Notes: generated from the letters alone by a model not told the origin. DNA of 46,114 nt from Rs1 sp038900335 (GCA_038900335.1 JBBMRB010000026.1:1-46114), one strand, 5' to 3'. Shown: positions 35,007 through 44,256, counted from the stretch's first letter. Program-made: numbers and translations.

Positions 35007-35624
35007 ATGAAAATTAAACAGTTATTAATAAAGTCAATTTCATTGCTTTGTTTTGTTAGTCTGTCTGTATCTGCAAGCTGGCAGGAGGCTGCGGGTCAAG
35101 TCGAGCAAAGTTTGGAGCAGATGCTGACTAAGGCGGCTATCTATAAAGGCGAAGTAGAAGGTAATTTAGAGCCTCTTTATAAAGAGCTTGATGAAATTAC
35201 AAATGACAAAGTAGATTATGAATATATCAGTAAGATAGTTATGGGTAAGTACTATCGACAGGCGAGTGATTCGCAAAAAGTTGAATTTGAGAAAGTGTTT
35301 AAAAGAACACTGTTAAAAACTTATGGCAAAACGTTAGTCAGTTTTAATGTCACTAAGTACGAGCTAATAGAGCCAAGAAGTGAAAGCCCGCAAGCAGATA
35401 AGCAGCAAGTTGTGGTAAAAGTGTCATCAGATGATGGCCAAACCTATAGCTTAGTTAGCTATATGGTAAAAGCGGATGGTAAGTGGAAGTTGGTTAATGT
35501 CGTGTTAGATGGATTTAACTTACGTATCACATTTAAAAACCAATTTGCTGAATTGGCGGATCAAAACCGTGGAAATATTGCTAAGGCAATTGCCGCTTGG
35601 TCAGATATTATGTCCAAGAAATAA
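35007..35624 (+). CDS. mlaC: Periplasmic phospholipid chaperone MlaC
   Basis: This 205-residue protein has a Sec signal peptide (about residues 1-23, ending SVSA before SWQEAA). The MlaC/Ttg2D lipid-shuttle fold follows, with SKIVMGKYYRQAS and WKLVNVVLDGFNL. It ferries phospholipids between the outer-membrane MlaA complex and MlaFEDB. It lies 97 bases after mlaD. MlaA is not in the window. Confidence 0.92.
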   Translation: MKIKQLLIKSISLLCFVSLSVSASWQEAAGQVEQSLEQMLTKAAIYKGEVEGNLEPLYKELDEITNDKVDYEYISKIVMGKYYRQASDSQKVEFEKVFKRTLLKTYGKTLVSFNVTKYELIEPRSESPQADKQQVVVKVSSDDGQTYSLVSYMVKADGKWKLVNVVLDGFNLRITFKNQFAELADQNRGNIAKAIAAWSDIMSKK

Positions 35625-35653
35625 GATCAGAACTGTTGGTGTAAAGGCATAAT

Positions 35654-35935
35654 ATGAGTGTTCAATATCAAAATCAGACGTTATCGCTCTCGGGCGAGCT
35701 GACCTTTAATACGGTTCAGCTTGTTTATAATGAGCTTAAAAGTATATCAAGCTCAGTGACAGGGGATGTGACGCTTGATCTGTCCAAAGTGACGAAAGTT
35801 GATACCGCAGCACTTGCGTTGTGTACCAGTTTTCAGGCTTTGCTGCTAGATCAGGCGCAACTGTCTTTTTTACATGCCCCAGCTGATTTGCTAGGTATTG
35901 CTGAATCTGTCGGTGTCGGTTCACTTTTTACTTAA
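35654..35935 (+). CDS. mlaB: STAS-domain protein MlaB
   Basis: This 93-residue single STAS domain protein has the loop VTLDLSKVTKVDTAALAL typical of the family. MlaB binds MlaF and supports assembly and activity of the transporter. It is the last gene of mlaFEDCB, 29 bases after mlaC, followed by a run of hairpins that closes the operon. Confidence 0.88.
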   Translation: MSVQYQNQTLSLSGELTFNTVQLVYNELKSISSSVTGDVTLDLSKVTKVDTAALALCTSFQALLLDQAQLSFLHAPADLLGIAESVGVGSLFT

Positions 35936-35961
35936 GATGCTCGCTTTTTGGGCGGCATCTT
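35934..35961 (+). terminator. First hairpin after mlaB
   Basis: AAGATGC (35934-35940) / GCATCTT (35955-35961), extended inside by CGC/GCG past a one-base bulge, begins within the mlaB stop codon. No U-run follows. It may protect the mRNA 3' end or act as a partial stop. Confidence 0.5.
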
Positions 35962-35997
35962 AGTATAAATTTATTTATTTCTATAATAAATCCTCTT

Positions 35998-36017
35998 GGC
36001 GCATCGCCTTTTTTTTT
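35998..36017 (+). terminator. Compact terminator with nine Ts
   Basis: A short GC-rich hairpin GGCG-CAT-CGCC (35998-36008) is followed by nine consecutive Ts (36009-36017). The stem is only 4 bp but all G:C, and the T-run is the longest intrinsic-terminator tail seen in the window. Confidence 0.6.
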
Positions 36018-36064
36018 GAATTTCGTTATCATCAATCCTCTTTTTTGTCGCGCTTAAAATTAAT

Positions 36065-36124
36065 TATGTTATGGGCTGAGAATATTGAAATAATATTAGT
36101 TCTCAGCCCATAACATACTTTTTT
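36065..36124 (+). terminator. Very strong 18-bp terminator between mlaB and ibaG
   Basis: The 18-bp perfect arms 36065-36082 and 36100-36117 (core GGGCTGAGAA / TTCTCAGCCC) enclose a 17-base loop and are followed one base later by six Ts (36119-36124). It is the strongest hairpin in the window and should fully insulate ibaG-murA-his from mla transcription. The stem is long enough to be an RNase III target as well. Confidence 0.8.
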
Positions 36125-36166
36125 GATTTAAGTGCAATCTCAAATTTCTAATAGCTGGAGCATTAA

Positions 36167-36409
36167 ATGCAAGCCGTTGAAGTAAAAAATATTATCGAAA
36201 CTCAAATATCTGAAGCAACAGTAATAACGGCTGGTGAGGGATGTAATTTTGAAGTCACAGTCGTCAGTGAAAAATTTGAAGGTTTGCTGCCCGTCAAGCG
36301 TCAGCAATTAGTCTATAAGTGTGTAGAAGATCAAATTGCAGATGGTTCTATCCATGCATTGACAATCAAGGCTTATACTCCTGCTCAGTGGCAAAAAATC
36401 CAAAACTAA
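36167..36409 (+). CDS. ibaG: BolA-family protein IbaG
   Basis: This 80-residue BolA/YrbA-like protein matches IbaG by size, by the segment CNFEVTVVSEKFEGLLPVKR and by position between mla and murA. BolA proteins with monothiol glutaredoxins bind and traffic [2Fe-2S] clusters; IbaG is linked to acid response. It ends 11 bases before murA and is co-transcribed with it. Confidence 0.92.
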   Translation: MQAVEVKNIIETQISEATVITAGEGCNFEVTVVSEKFEGLLPVKRQQLVYKCVEDQIADGSIHALTIKAYTPAQWQKIQN

Positions 36410-36420
36410 AGGCAAATACA

Positions 36421-37680
36421 ATGGATAAGTTTTTAATACAAGGCGGTAAATGCCTTAATGGGGAAGTGCGTGTATCTGGTGCTAAAAATGCAGCGCTTCC
36501 TATTATTGCAGCAGGATTGTTGGTTAAAGGTCCGTTGACAATCGATAACATGCCAGCTTTGCATGATGTCAATACAATGCTCAAGCTTATTGAGTGCATG
36601 GGCGTTAAAGTTAGCCGCCCTAACGATATGCAAGTGGTTATTGATAGTAGTGCTATCAATAGCCATAAAGCGCCTTATGAACTCGTTAAAACCATGCGTG
36701 CTTCTATTTTAGTGTTAGGCCCTTTGCTAGCTCACTTTGGTGAGGCTGAAGTATCACTGCCAGGTGGTTGTGCTATTGGTAGTCGCCCAGTTGATTTGCA
36801 TATTCGTGGTTTAGAGGCGATGGGTGCAAAGATCGTTGTCGAAGAAGGTTATATTCGCGCGACCATCGATGGACGTTTAAAGGGTGCTAAAATATTTTTT
36901 GATACAGTGACAGTCACAGGTACCGAAAATATATTGATGGCCGCGACCTTAGCGCAGGGCCAAACGATTATCGAAAATGCCGCTAAAGAGCCTGAAGTTA
37001 CTGACTTGGCGCAGTGCCTCATTAAAATGGGTGCTGACATAACAGGTGCTGGTAGCGATACTATTATTATTAATGGTGTTCAAGCGCTGCACGCTGCACA
37101 GCACAGCGTGGTGCCTGATCGTATTGAAACAGGTACTTTTTTAGTGGCAGCGGCCATGTCAGGCGGCAAGGTAACTACGACTGCGACACGTCCTGATATC
37201 TTAGAAGCGGTTTTACAAAAGCTTAAAGAAGTGGGCGCTCAAATTGAAGTAGGTGAAGATTGGATAACCTTGGATATGCAAGGTAAAAGACCGCTAGCTG
37301 TTAACATCACAACAGCGCCGTATCCTGCTTTCCCTACCGATATGCAGGCTCAATTTGCAGCGATGAACTGTGTTGCACAAGGTGTTAGCCATATTAAAGA
37401 GACGATTTTTGAAAACCGCTTTATGCACATGCAAGAAATGATTCGCATGGGTGGGAAAATATTAATCGATGGTAATACTGCGACTATTGAAGGGTCAACC
37501 ACTTTGCGAGGAGCGCCAGTGATGGCAACGGATCTTCGTGCTTCAGCAAGCTTGGTTATGTTGGCTTTAGTGGTAGAGGGTGAGACATTGATTGATCGTA
37601 TTTATCATATAGATCGCGGTTATGAAAACATAGAAGAAAAATTTCAAGGTATTGGCGGTAAGATCACTCGAATTAGTTAG
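36421..37680 (+). CDS. murA: UDP-N-acetylglucosamine 1-carboxyvinyltransferase MurA
   Basis: This 419-residue enzyme catalyses the first committed step of peptidoglycan synthesis: enolpyruvyl transfer from PEP to UDP-GlcNAc. The start MDKFLIQGGKCLNGEVRVSG is canonical, Lys22 is in the substrate site, and the active-site loop carries Cys117 in LPGGCAIGSRP. A Cys here predicts fosfomycin sensitivity at target level. I chose the ATG at 36421, since the upstream in-frame ATG lies inside ibaG. It is followed by hisG after 53 bases. Confidence 0.97.
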   Translation: MDKFLIQGGKCLNGEVRVSGAKNAALPIIAAGLLVKGPLTIDNMPALHDVNTMLKLIECMGVKVSRPNDMQVVIDSSAINSHKAPYELVKTMRASILVLGPLLAHFGEAEVSLPGGCAIGSRPVDLHIRGLEAMGAKIVVEEGYIRATIDGRLKGAKIFFDTVTVTGTENILMAATLAQGQTIIENAAKEPEVTDLAQCLIKMGADITGAGSDTIIINGVQALHAAQHSVVPDRIETGTFLVAAAMSGGKVTTTATRPDILEAVLQKLKEVGAQIEVGEDWITLDMQGKRPLAVNITTAPYPAFPTDMQAQFAAMNCVAQGVSHIKETIFENRFMHMQEMIRMGGKILIDGNTATIEGSTTLRGAPVMATDLRASASLVMLALVVEGETLIDRIYHIDRGYENIEEKFQGIGGKITRIS

Positions 37681-37733
37681 TTCGATCCTTGTAATAACAT
37701 TGCAGACAAGCTTAAGGTATATTTGGGAACATC

Positions 37734-38381
37734 ATGAAAAAAGAGCAACTAACAATCGCGCTATCTAAAGGGCGTATTTTAAAAGAGACGCTGCCTTTGT
37801 TAGAGCGGGCAAATATCATTCCATCTGAAGATATATTTAGCTCACGTAAACTTATATTTGATACCAATCATGCCAATATAAAGCTAGTTATTATCAGAGC
37901 GACAGACGTGCCTACCTATGTAGAATACGGTGGTGCTGATATGGGTATTGCTGGTAAAGATGTGTTGATGGAGCATGGCGGTAAAGGTTTGTATGAGCCG
38001 CTAGATCTGGAAATATCTAAATGTAAATTGATGGTAGCGGGAATGAAAGATGCACCAAAAATTGCAGGTAGAGTGCGTGTGGCAACTAAGTTTGTTAATG
38101 TAGCCAAAGATTACTTTGCAAGTCAGGGTCAGCAGATCGATGTGATCAAGCTTTATGGTGCGATGGAATTAGCGCCTATTATGGGCTTAGCTGATCGTAT
38201 TGTTGATATTGTCGATACGGGTAATACTTTGATTGCTAATGGTCTAGAGCCGATGGATTTTATCGCAAACGTCAGTTCTAGATTAGTTGTTGGTCAAGCG
38301 CCAATGAAGCTAAAATATAAGCAAATTCAGCCTATTCTGGATATGCTAGCCCAGGCGGTTGAAAGTAAGCGACCTGCTTAA
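37734..38381 (+). CDS. hisG: ATP phosphoribosyltransferase, short form
   Basis: This 215-residue catalytic subunit of the first histidine-biosynthesis enzyme contains the PRPP-binding stretch VDIVDTGNTLIANGL and the N-terminal LTIALSKGRI. It is the short HisG type lacking the C-terminal regulatory ACT-like domain, so it must work with HisZ, whose gene is not in the window. It lies 11 bases before hisD in the murA-hisG-hisD order common in pseudomonads. Confidence 0.96.
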   Translation: MKKEQLTIALSKGRILKETLPLLERANIIPSEDIFSSRKLIFDTNHANIKLVIIRATDVPTYVEYGGADMGIAGKDVLMEHGGKGLYEPLDLEISKCKLMVAGMKDAPKIAGRVRVATKFVNVAKDYFASQGQQIDVIKLYGAMELAPIMGLADRIVDIVDTGNTLIANGLEPMDFIANVSSRLVVGQAPMKLKYKQIQPILDMLAQAVESKRPA

Positions 38382-38392
38382 AGGTGGATAAA

Positions 38393-39724
38393 ATGGCTAC
38401 TCAAGAGAAAATAGATAAAGTGCTAGAAATACCAAGGCTGGATGCCAATGAAGCTGGTTTTTCATCAAAGCTAGCAGCGTTATTGGCATGGGAATCAGTA
38501 TCGGATAAAAGTGTTAATGAGATTGTAAGCTCAATACTTAGCGACGTTAAGGTACGTGGCGATTTAGCTGTTATTGAATACACCAATAAGTTCGATCATA
38601 TGCAAGTGACTGATATGTCGCAATTGCAGCTTGATCATCAGCAGCTGCAGCAGGCGCTAGAGCGTATTAGCCCGCAAGAGCGTGAGGCTTTGGAAAAAGC
38701 GGCTCAAAGAGTTGAGCGTTTTCATCAGCGTCAAGCAGATAAATCTTGGCAGTACACAGATGATGATGGCACGGTATTAGGGCAAAAAGTAACACCGATA
38801 GATAAAGTCGGTATTTACGTCCCAGGCGGCAAGGCATCGTACCCTTCATCGGTGCTGATGAATGCGATACCAGCTAAAGTAGCCGGAGTCACTGAAATTG
38901 TTATGGTGGTGCCAACACCTAATGGTGAAGTGAATGATTTGGTATTGGCCGCTGCTGCTATTTCAGGTGTTGATAAAGTATTCACCATAGGTGGCGCGCA
39001 GGCAATTGCTGCACTAGCCTATGGTACAGATACTATTCCTAAGGTTGACAAAATTACTGGACCTGGCAATATTTTTGTCGCAACCGCTAAAAAAGCTGTT
39101 TTCGGCTTGGTTGGGATTGATATGATTGCCGGGCCATCAGAGATACTGGTGATCGCTGATGGCCTGACAGACCCAGATTGGTTGGCGATGGATCTGTTCT
39201 CACAAGCAGAGCATGATGAGCAGGCTCAGTCGATATTGGTTTGTGCTGATGCGACTTATATGGATAGAGTTGAGCAGTCTATGCAGGCATTGTTGCCAGA
39301 CATGGAACGCTCATCAATTATTACCCAGTCTATTAATAATAGAGCGGCATTTATCCTAGTCGATGATTTGGCACAAGCTGTTGAAGTCAGTAATATTATT
39401 GCGCCTGAGCACTTAGAGTTATCAGTTGAGGAACCTGAACTGTTAGTTGATAGTGTTAAGCATGCTGGCGCTATTTTTATGGGTAGATATACGGCTGAAG
39501 CACTCGGTGATTATTGCGCTGGGCCTAACCATGTGTTGCCGACATCAGGTACTGCTAGGTTTTCATCGCCATTAGGTGTGTATGATTTTCAAAAGCGTTC
39601 TTCTATTATTCATTTTAGTGAGCAAAGCGCTGCTGAAGTTGGAAAAATAGCCTCTGTTCTTGCCCGAGGAGAGGGTTTGACAGCTCATGCTCGCTCTGCA
39701 GAATATCGCATGAAAAAAATATAA
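38393..39724 (+). CDS. hisD: Histidinol dehydrogenase
   Basis: This 443-residue zinc enzyme makes the last two oxidations from histidinol to histidine. Diagnostic segments are DKVGIYVPGGKASYPSSVLM, TGPGNIFVATAKK, IAGPSEILV and the zinc-ligand region SQAEHDEQAQS. The ATG at 38393 is preceded by AAGGTGG; the upstream in-frame GTG is part of that ribosome-binding site and is rejected. hisC, which often follows in pseudomonads, is missing; a terminator comes next. Confidence 0.96.
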   Translation: MATQEKIDKVLEIPRLDANEAGFSSKLAALLAWESVSDKSVNEIVSSILSDVKVRGDLAVIEYTNKFDHMQVTDMSQLQLDHQQLQQALERISPQEREALEKAAQRVERFHQRQADKSWQYTDDDGTVLGQKVTPIDKVGIYVPGGKASYPSSVLMNAIPAKVAGVTEIVMVVPTPNGEVNDLVLAAAAISGVDKVFTIGGAQAIAALAYGTDTIPKVDKITGPGNIFVATAKKAVFGLVGIDMIAGPSEILVIADGLTDPDWLAMDLFSQAEHDEQAQSILVCADATYMDRVEQSMQALLPDMERSSIITQSINNRAAFILVDDLAQAVEVSNIIAPEHLELSVEEPELLVDSVKHAGAIFMGRYTAEALGDYCAGPNHVLPTSGTARFSSPLGVYDFQKRSSIIHFSEQSAAEVGKIASVLARGEGLTAHARSAEYRMKKI

Positions 39725-39740
39725 GTAATAGCTCTCAACT

Positions 39741-39779
39741 AATAAAAGAACATCTCAAAAGCTGATATGTTCTTTTATT
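39741..39779. terminator. Bidirectional terminator between hisD and yaaA
   Basis: A perfect 13-bp repeat AATAAAAGAACAT (39741-39753) / ATGTTCTTTTATT (39767-39779) with a 13-base loop lies between convergent genes. The arms themselves are T-rich at their 3' ends in both directions (TTTTATT), so it can serve both transcripts. Confidence 0.7.
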
Positions 39780-39793
39780 TAATCCTCTTTGAT

Positions 39794-40567
39794 TTAATCT
39801 TGTTGCTCTCTTAAAAATACCCATTCATTATGTGTTGATTGCTCTGGGCTGTAATAATAGCCAGCATAATCAAACTCTTTTAGCTTTTGCGAATCTGTAA
39901 TGCGGTTATCGATAATGTATCTGACCATCATGCCACGTGCTTTTTTTGCAAAAAAGCTGATGATTTTATATTGACCGTTTTTTTGATCTTTAAAAATTGG
40001 AGTGATGAGTTTGGCTTTTAGCTCTTTGCTTTTTACTGCTTTAAAGTATTCATTAGACGCAAGGTTTATCAAGGTTGGTAGCTCACCTGAGCTGTCAGTG
40101 TTTAGCTGATCTGTAAGGTCTTTATCCCAAAATTGATATAAATTGGTTAAATTCTGATATTTAAGCTTGGTACCCATTTCAAGGCGATATGGCTGAATTA
40201 AATCAAGTGGTTTTAATAAGCCATAGAGCCCAGATAGGATTCTTACATGCTGTTGCGCAAATTCAAAATCTTGCTCAGACAGCGTTTCAGCGTCTAAGCC
40301 AGTATAGACATCGCCTTTAAAAGCTAGGATTGCCTGTTTTGCATTGTCTGGCGTGAACGGTCGTTGCCATGAGCCAAATCTAGCGACGTTTAAGGCGGCC
40401 AGCTTATCACTTAGTTTCATCAGTGTTGCGATATCTTGAATGGAATATTTTTCTAAGTGATCAATTAATAATTGGGACTTATCCAAAAAGCTTGAGTGAC
40501 TGAATGTGCCAGTAATCGCAGGGGTATCAAAGTCTAATGTTTTTGCCGGGGATATAACAATTTGCAT
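39794..40567 (-). CDS. yaaA: Peroxide stress protein YaaA (DUF328/UPF0246)
   Basis: This 257-residue protein starts MQIVISPAKTLDFDTP, the invariant family opening. It also has SGLYGLLKPLDLIQPYRLEMGTKL in adjoining conserved blocks and FFAKKARGMMVRYII. In E. coli, YaaA limits intracellular iron during H2O2 stress and binds DNA. Full length is present. It is monocistronic, convergent with hisD and divergent from trpS across a 263-base AT-rich gap where I see no clear operator. Confidence 0.93.
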   Translation of the reverse strand: MQIVISPAKTLDFDTPAITGTFSHSSFLDKSQLLIDHLEKYSIQDIATLMKLSDKLAALNVARFGSWQRPFTPDNAKQAILAFKGDVYTGLDAETLSEQDFEFAQQHVRILSGLYGLLKPLDLIQPYRLEMGTKLKYQNLTNLYQFWDKDLTDQLNTDSSGELPTLINLASNEYFKAVKSKELKAKLITPIFKDQKNGQYKIISFFAKKARGMMVRYIIDNRITDSQKLKEFDYAGYYYSPEQSTHNEWVFLREQQD

Positions 40568-40830
40568 GCCGTAAATACCTCTTTCAAGCTCGCTGTATAT
40601 TAATTACATTTGAAAATCTGATTCATTATACATCTTGATGTTTATAAAGGTGAATTACTTCATCGTTAATACTGTTGTATAGCTGAAAATTTCGCAGTTT
40701 TTATTGCTATTATTGCTGGTTTTTTGTCGTTCACACTAAGGTTCATACTTCATGCAAAGGTCAGTTGTGGTGTATGATAGTGTTATTAGTAAAATGAGCT
40801 ACGATTAAGTGTGGCAGTTAAGGAAGTGAA

Positions 40831-42105
40831 ATGTCGAAAAAAACAGTGTTAACAGGGATTACTACCTCAGGTACTCCTCATATCGGTAATTATTTAGGAG
40901 CGATTGCACCGGCGATTGCAGCAAGTCAAAATAAAGCAAATAATAGTTTTTTCTTTTTGGCTGATTATCATGCATTAATCAAGTGCCATGACCCTGAGCG
41001 TGTTGCTCGCTCATCAAGAGAAATTGCTGCGACTTGGCTAGCATTAGGTTTAGATACTGATAACGTTACGTTTTATCGACAAAGTGATATACCTGAAATT
41101 ACTGAGCTTAGCTGGATATTAACCTGTATGACATCTAAGGGTTTAATGAACAGGTCTCATGCGTATAAAGCTTCGGTTGATGCCAATCAAGCGGCTGGTA
41201 AAGCTGAATTAGATGATGGTGTTACTATGGGGCTCTTTAGTTACCCTGTACTAATGAGCGCAGATATTTTGATGTTTAATGCAGATTTAGTGCCTGTGGG
41301 TCGCGATCAAATACAGCATATTGAAATGGCTAGAGACATAGCGGGTCGTTTTAATAATACTTATGAGAAACTGTTCACCTTGCCAGAAGTGTTGATTGAT
41401 GAGCAAACCCAGCTTATTCCTGGTCTAGATGGCCGTAAAATGTCAAAAAGCTATGATAATACGTTGCCTTTATTTTGCTCAAGCGATGAATTATTTAAAC
41501 TAATAAAGCAAATTGACACCGATTCTAAGCTGCCAGGTGAGCCGAAAGATCCCGATAACAGTACCGTATTTCAACTGTACAATTGTTTTGCAAACGATGC
41601 TGAAGCCGCTCAGATGCGAGAAAAATTCGCCAATGGCATTGCTTGGGGCGATGCTAAAAAAGATCTTTTTGAGTTTGTAGATTCAAAATTAACAAGCCCA
41701 AGAAATGAGTATAAGCGACTAATGCAAGACCTGCCTTATGTCGAATCTGTACTACAAAAAGGTGGTGCTAAAGCGCGCGAAATATCAGTTCCTTTTATGG
41801 AAAAAGTACGTGTTGCTGCCGGCATTCGCCCGTTGCCATTTGTTGCTAGCACTCAAACAACAAAAGCCAAAAAAGAGAAGAGTCCAGAAGATATCGCCAG
41901 GGCATTAGAAGGTAAGCGTCGCGGTATATTAATGCAGCTTAAGCCTGTCTTAGATGAAGTAGAGAATGCTGAGGATTCCCAGCAAGCAGCCGCTAGTGTT
42001 GTCGCTGAAAAAGAGCAAAAAATCGCTTCATTAAAAGGTAAAAACAAAGAGAAAGCAGAGAACGAATTGCAAATTTTAACAGCAGAGTTTGCCAAGTATA
42101 ATTAG
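40831..42105 (+). CDS. trpS: Tryptophanyl-tRNA synthetase, long form
   Basis: This 424-residue class I synthetase charges tRNA-Trp. The HIGH-type motif is PHIGNYLG at residues 16-23 and the KMSKS loop is GRKMSKSYDN at about 206-215. The E. coli enzyme has 334 residues; the additional C-terminal part (about 345-424) is Lys/Glu/Ala-rich and predicted helical or coiled-coil, as in the longer Pseudomonas-type TrpS. Its role is not established from sequence. The gene is followed by sseA after 66 bases. Confidence 0.94.
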   Translation: MSKKTVLTGITTSGTPHIGNYLGAIAPAIAASQNKANNSFFFLADYHALIKCHDPERVARSSREIAATWLALGLDTDNVTFYRQSDIPEITELSWILTCMTSKGLMNRSHAYKASVDANQAAGKAELDDGVTMGLFSYPVLMSADILMFNADLVPVGRDQIQHIEMARDIAGRFNNTYEKLFTLPEVLIDEQTQLIPGLDGRKMSKSYDNTLPLFCSSDELFKLIKQIDTDSKLPGEPKDPDNSTVFQLYNCFANDAEAAQMREKFANGIAWGDAKKDLFEFVDSKLTSPRNEYKRLMQDLPYVESVLQKGGAKAREISVPFMEKVRVAAGIRPLPFVASTQTTKAKKEKSPEDIARALEGKRRGILMQLKPVLDEVENAEDSQQAAASVVAEKEQKIASLKGKNKEKAENELQILTAEFAKYN

Positions 42106-42171
42106 TCTTTAATTAAATATTTAACAAACAGTGACAGCTAATGGTTTGTTGGTTAAATAGAGGTGGTTTTG

Positions 42172-42990
42172 ATGTTTGATACACTTATTAGTGCAACACA
42201 GTTACAGCAAAATTATCAGGCTGATCATTGGGTTGTTCTTGATTGTCGATTTGATTTAATGGATGTGAGTAAAGGCGAAGCGTTATACCAAGCCTGTCAT
42301 ATAGAAAATGCAATCTACGTAAACTTAAACGAACAGTTATCAGGCACTATAACTGCTTTAAGTGGTAGGCACCCGTTGCCTGAAATCGCAGCGCTAACTA
42401 ATCTTTTTTCTAAATTGGGTATTGGCAGTCATTCACAAGTTGTGGTTTATGATGATTGCGGCGGTGCAATCGCTGCCAGAGCCTGGTGGTTATTAAAGTG
42501 GTTAGGCCATGAAAGTGTCGCATTACTTGATGGTGGAATTCAATCTTGGCAGGCGCTAGGTTATGCCTGCTCAGATGTGTCTCCAGATATTATAGAAACG
42601 CATTTTGTTCGCAAGCATTCTGTCTATGAGACTCTATCCACGCAGCAAATATGCAGTGGTGATTATCAGCTAATTGATGCGCGAGCAAGTGCTAGATATT
42701 TAGGTGAAGTTGAGCCAATTGATGCGATTGCTGGCCATGTGCCAGGCGCTGTGAACTATCCTTTTAGCGATAGTTTAAATGAACAGGGCTTGTTTAAGTC
42801 AAAGCTAGAGTTGTTAAATCAATGGCAGGGCATAGCTGATCCTAATAATGTTCATATGTGTGGCTCTGGTGTCACTGCTTGTCATAATATACTCTCAATG
42901 GTCTATGCAGGTTTGCCTGTGACTCGATTGTATACAGGCTCGTGGAGCGAGTGGATAAGAGATTCATCAAGGCCAGTTAGTAGCGTGTAA
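42172..42990 (+). CDS. sseA: 3-mercaptopyruvate sulfurtransferase
   Basis: This 272-residue protein has two rhodanese domains. The C-terminal active-site loop reads CGSGVTAC, the mercaptopyruvate-sulfurtransferase form (CG[S/T]GVTA) rather than the thiosulfate form (CRKGVT). The N-terminal domain is catalytically inactive (DDCGGAIAARAWW). The ATG at 42172 is preceded by AGAGGTGG; an upstream in-frame GTG overlaps that ribosome-binding site. The product supplies persulfide sulfur from cysteine breakdown. Confidence 0.92.
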   Translation: MFDTLISATQLQQNYQADHWVVLDCRFDLMDVSKGEALYQACHIENAIYVNLNEQLSGTITALSGRHPLPEIAALTNLFSKLGIGSHSQVVVYDDCGGAIAARAWWLLKWLGHESVALLDGGIQSWQALGYACSDVSPDIIETHFVRKHSVYETLSTQQICSGDYQLIDARASARYLGEVEPIDAIAGHVPGAVNYPFSDSLNEQGLFKSKLELLNQWQGIADPNNVHMCGSGVTACHNILSMVYAGLPVTRLYTGSWSEWIRDSSRPVSSV

Positions 42991-43059
42991 ATATAGTGAG
43001 CTTTTTGCTGAATAATGGCAAAAAGCGATGATTTTAAAAGAAATAGGAACAGATTTAAA

Positions 43060-44001
43060 ATGACCAAATATCCAGCTTATCAATCAGGTATAGTGGCGCC
43101 AGCAAGTTCTGATGCCCTATTTGTTACCTTGCAACGAAAGCAGTTTGATGTGCTAACTAACAGAGCCGATTTACTGCAAAGTATCGCTAAAATTCCAAGC
43201 GTTTTAGCTGATTGCACAGAGCGCTTTGTCGATGCGCAATTGCATTTGACCGTTGGGTTGAGTAGTCAGTTTTGGGACTTTTTAGAGTTGCCTGAAAAGC
43301 CTGCAGGGCTGCAGCCGTTTCAGGCTATCAGTAATAAAAAAGTGCGCATGCCTGCCACAGATACAGATTTGCTGTTGCATATTAGATCCCATCGACACGA
43401 TGTAAACTACCATATAGCACAAGCTGTTTATCAGCTATTGTCACCTTTCTTTGTATTAGATGAGTTGGTTAGAGGTTTTCGCTATTTAGATAGTAGAGAT
43501 TTAACAGGGTTTGTCGATGGTACCGAGAATCCTGAAGGTGAGAGCAGAGAAAAAGTTGCACTAGTTGGCGATGATCCGGCCTTTAATGGCGGTAGTTATA
43601 TTCATTTACAAAAGTATTTACATAATTTACCTGTGTGGAATAGTTATACATTAAAAGAGCAAGAGGATAGCTACGGTCGTACTAAAGATGAAAATGTTGA
43701 ATATTCATCAGCTGATAAATCTGCTAGTGCTCACACCAAACGCTCTTCAATAAAAGATGCTGATGGTAATAGTATTGAAATACTAAGGCATAGTTTGCCG
43801 TTTGGTGAGCTTGATCAAAGTGGCTTAATGTTCGCTAGTTATTCGGCTAAATCAACTCATTTTGATTTGATGTTGCAAAGTATGTGCGAAGTCAATGAAA
43901 AAGACGAAACTGATCATATTTTAAGGGTGACTAATGCTGTCACCGGACAGGCGTTTTTCGCCCCTAATATTGCTTGGTTTAAAGCATTGCTAAAAGAGTG
44001 A
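43060..44001 (+). CDS. DyP-type haem peroxidase (YfeX-like)
   Basis: This protein of 313 residues from the chosen ATG is a dye-decolourising peroxidase. The GxxDG motif is GFVDGTENP, with the distal aspartate. The haem-proximal His is probably in SAHTKRSSIK, followed by the conserved ILRHSLPFG. It lacks a Tat signal, so it is cytoplasmic like YfeX, whose roles include porphyrinogen oxidation. The ATG at 43060 aligns with the YfeX N-terminus (YQSGIV) and has AGGAAC upstream; the earlier ATG at 43015 has none. It may be co-transcribed with sseA (69 bases). Confidence 0.9.
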   Translation: MTKYPAYQSGIVAPASSDALFVTLQRKQFDVLTNRADLLQSIAKIPSVLADCTERFVDAQLHLTVGLSSQFWDFLELPEKPAGLQPFQAISNKKVRMPATDTDLLLHIRSHRHDVNYHIAQAVYQLLSPFFVLDELVRGFRYLDSRDLTGFVDGTENPEGESREKVALVGDDPAFNGGSYIHLQKYLHNLPVWNSYTLKEQEDSYGRTKDENVEYSSADKSASAHTKRSSIKDADGNSIEILRHSLPFGELDQSGLMFASYSAKSTHFDLMLQSMCEVNEKDETDHILRVTNAVTGQAFFAPNIAWFKALLKE

Positions 44002-44083
44002 GTAAAATATGGTTGTTGAATAAATAATCAAAGTAATGTGCTGTCAAGAGAGTATACTAAGCTGAGGTTCAATCTATAATTAA

Positions 44084-44107
44084 TGCTACAAATTGAATTG
44101 TGTAGCA
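44084..44107. repeat. Inverted repeat upstream of the pentapeptide gene
   Basis: TGCTACA (44084-44090) / TGTAGCA (44101-44107) with a 10-base loop lies in the 255-base gap between the peroxidase and pentapeptide-repeat genes. Without a U-run it is a poor terminator; it may be a regulatory dyad. Nothing else was recognised in this gap. Confidence 0.3.
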
Positions 44108-44256
44108 ATTAAAAACATTTTATAAGTAGCGGGTCTGTACTCACGCAGGTTTGAGATAATTTTTAAAAATGTATTTACAGTCATATGTAAGACCAGTAAA
44201 AATTTAGATTGTTATAGGATATTTACTTTTTAAGCTGATGGGGAAATAAGGAAATT

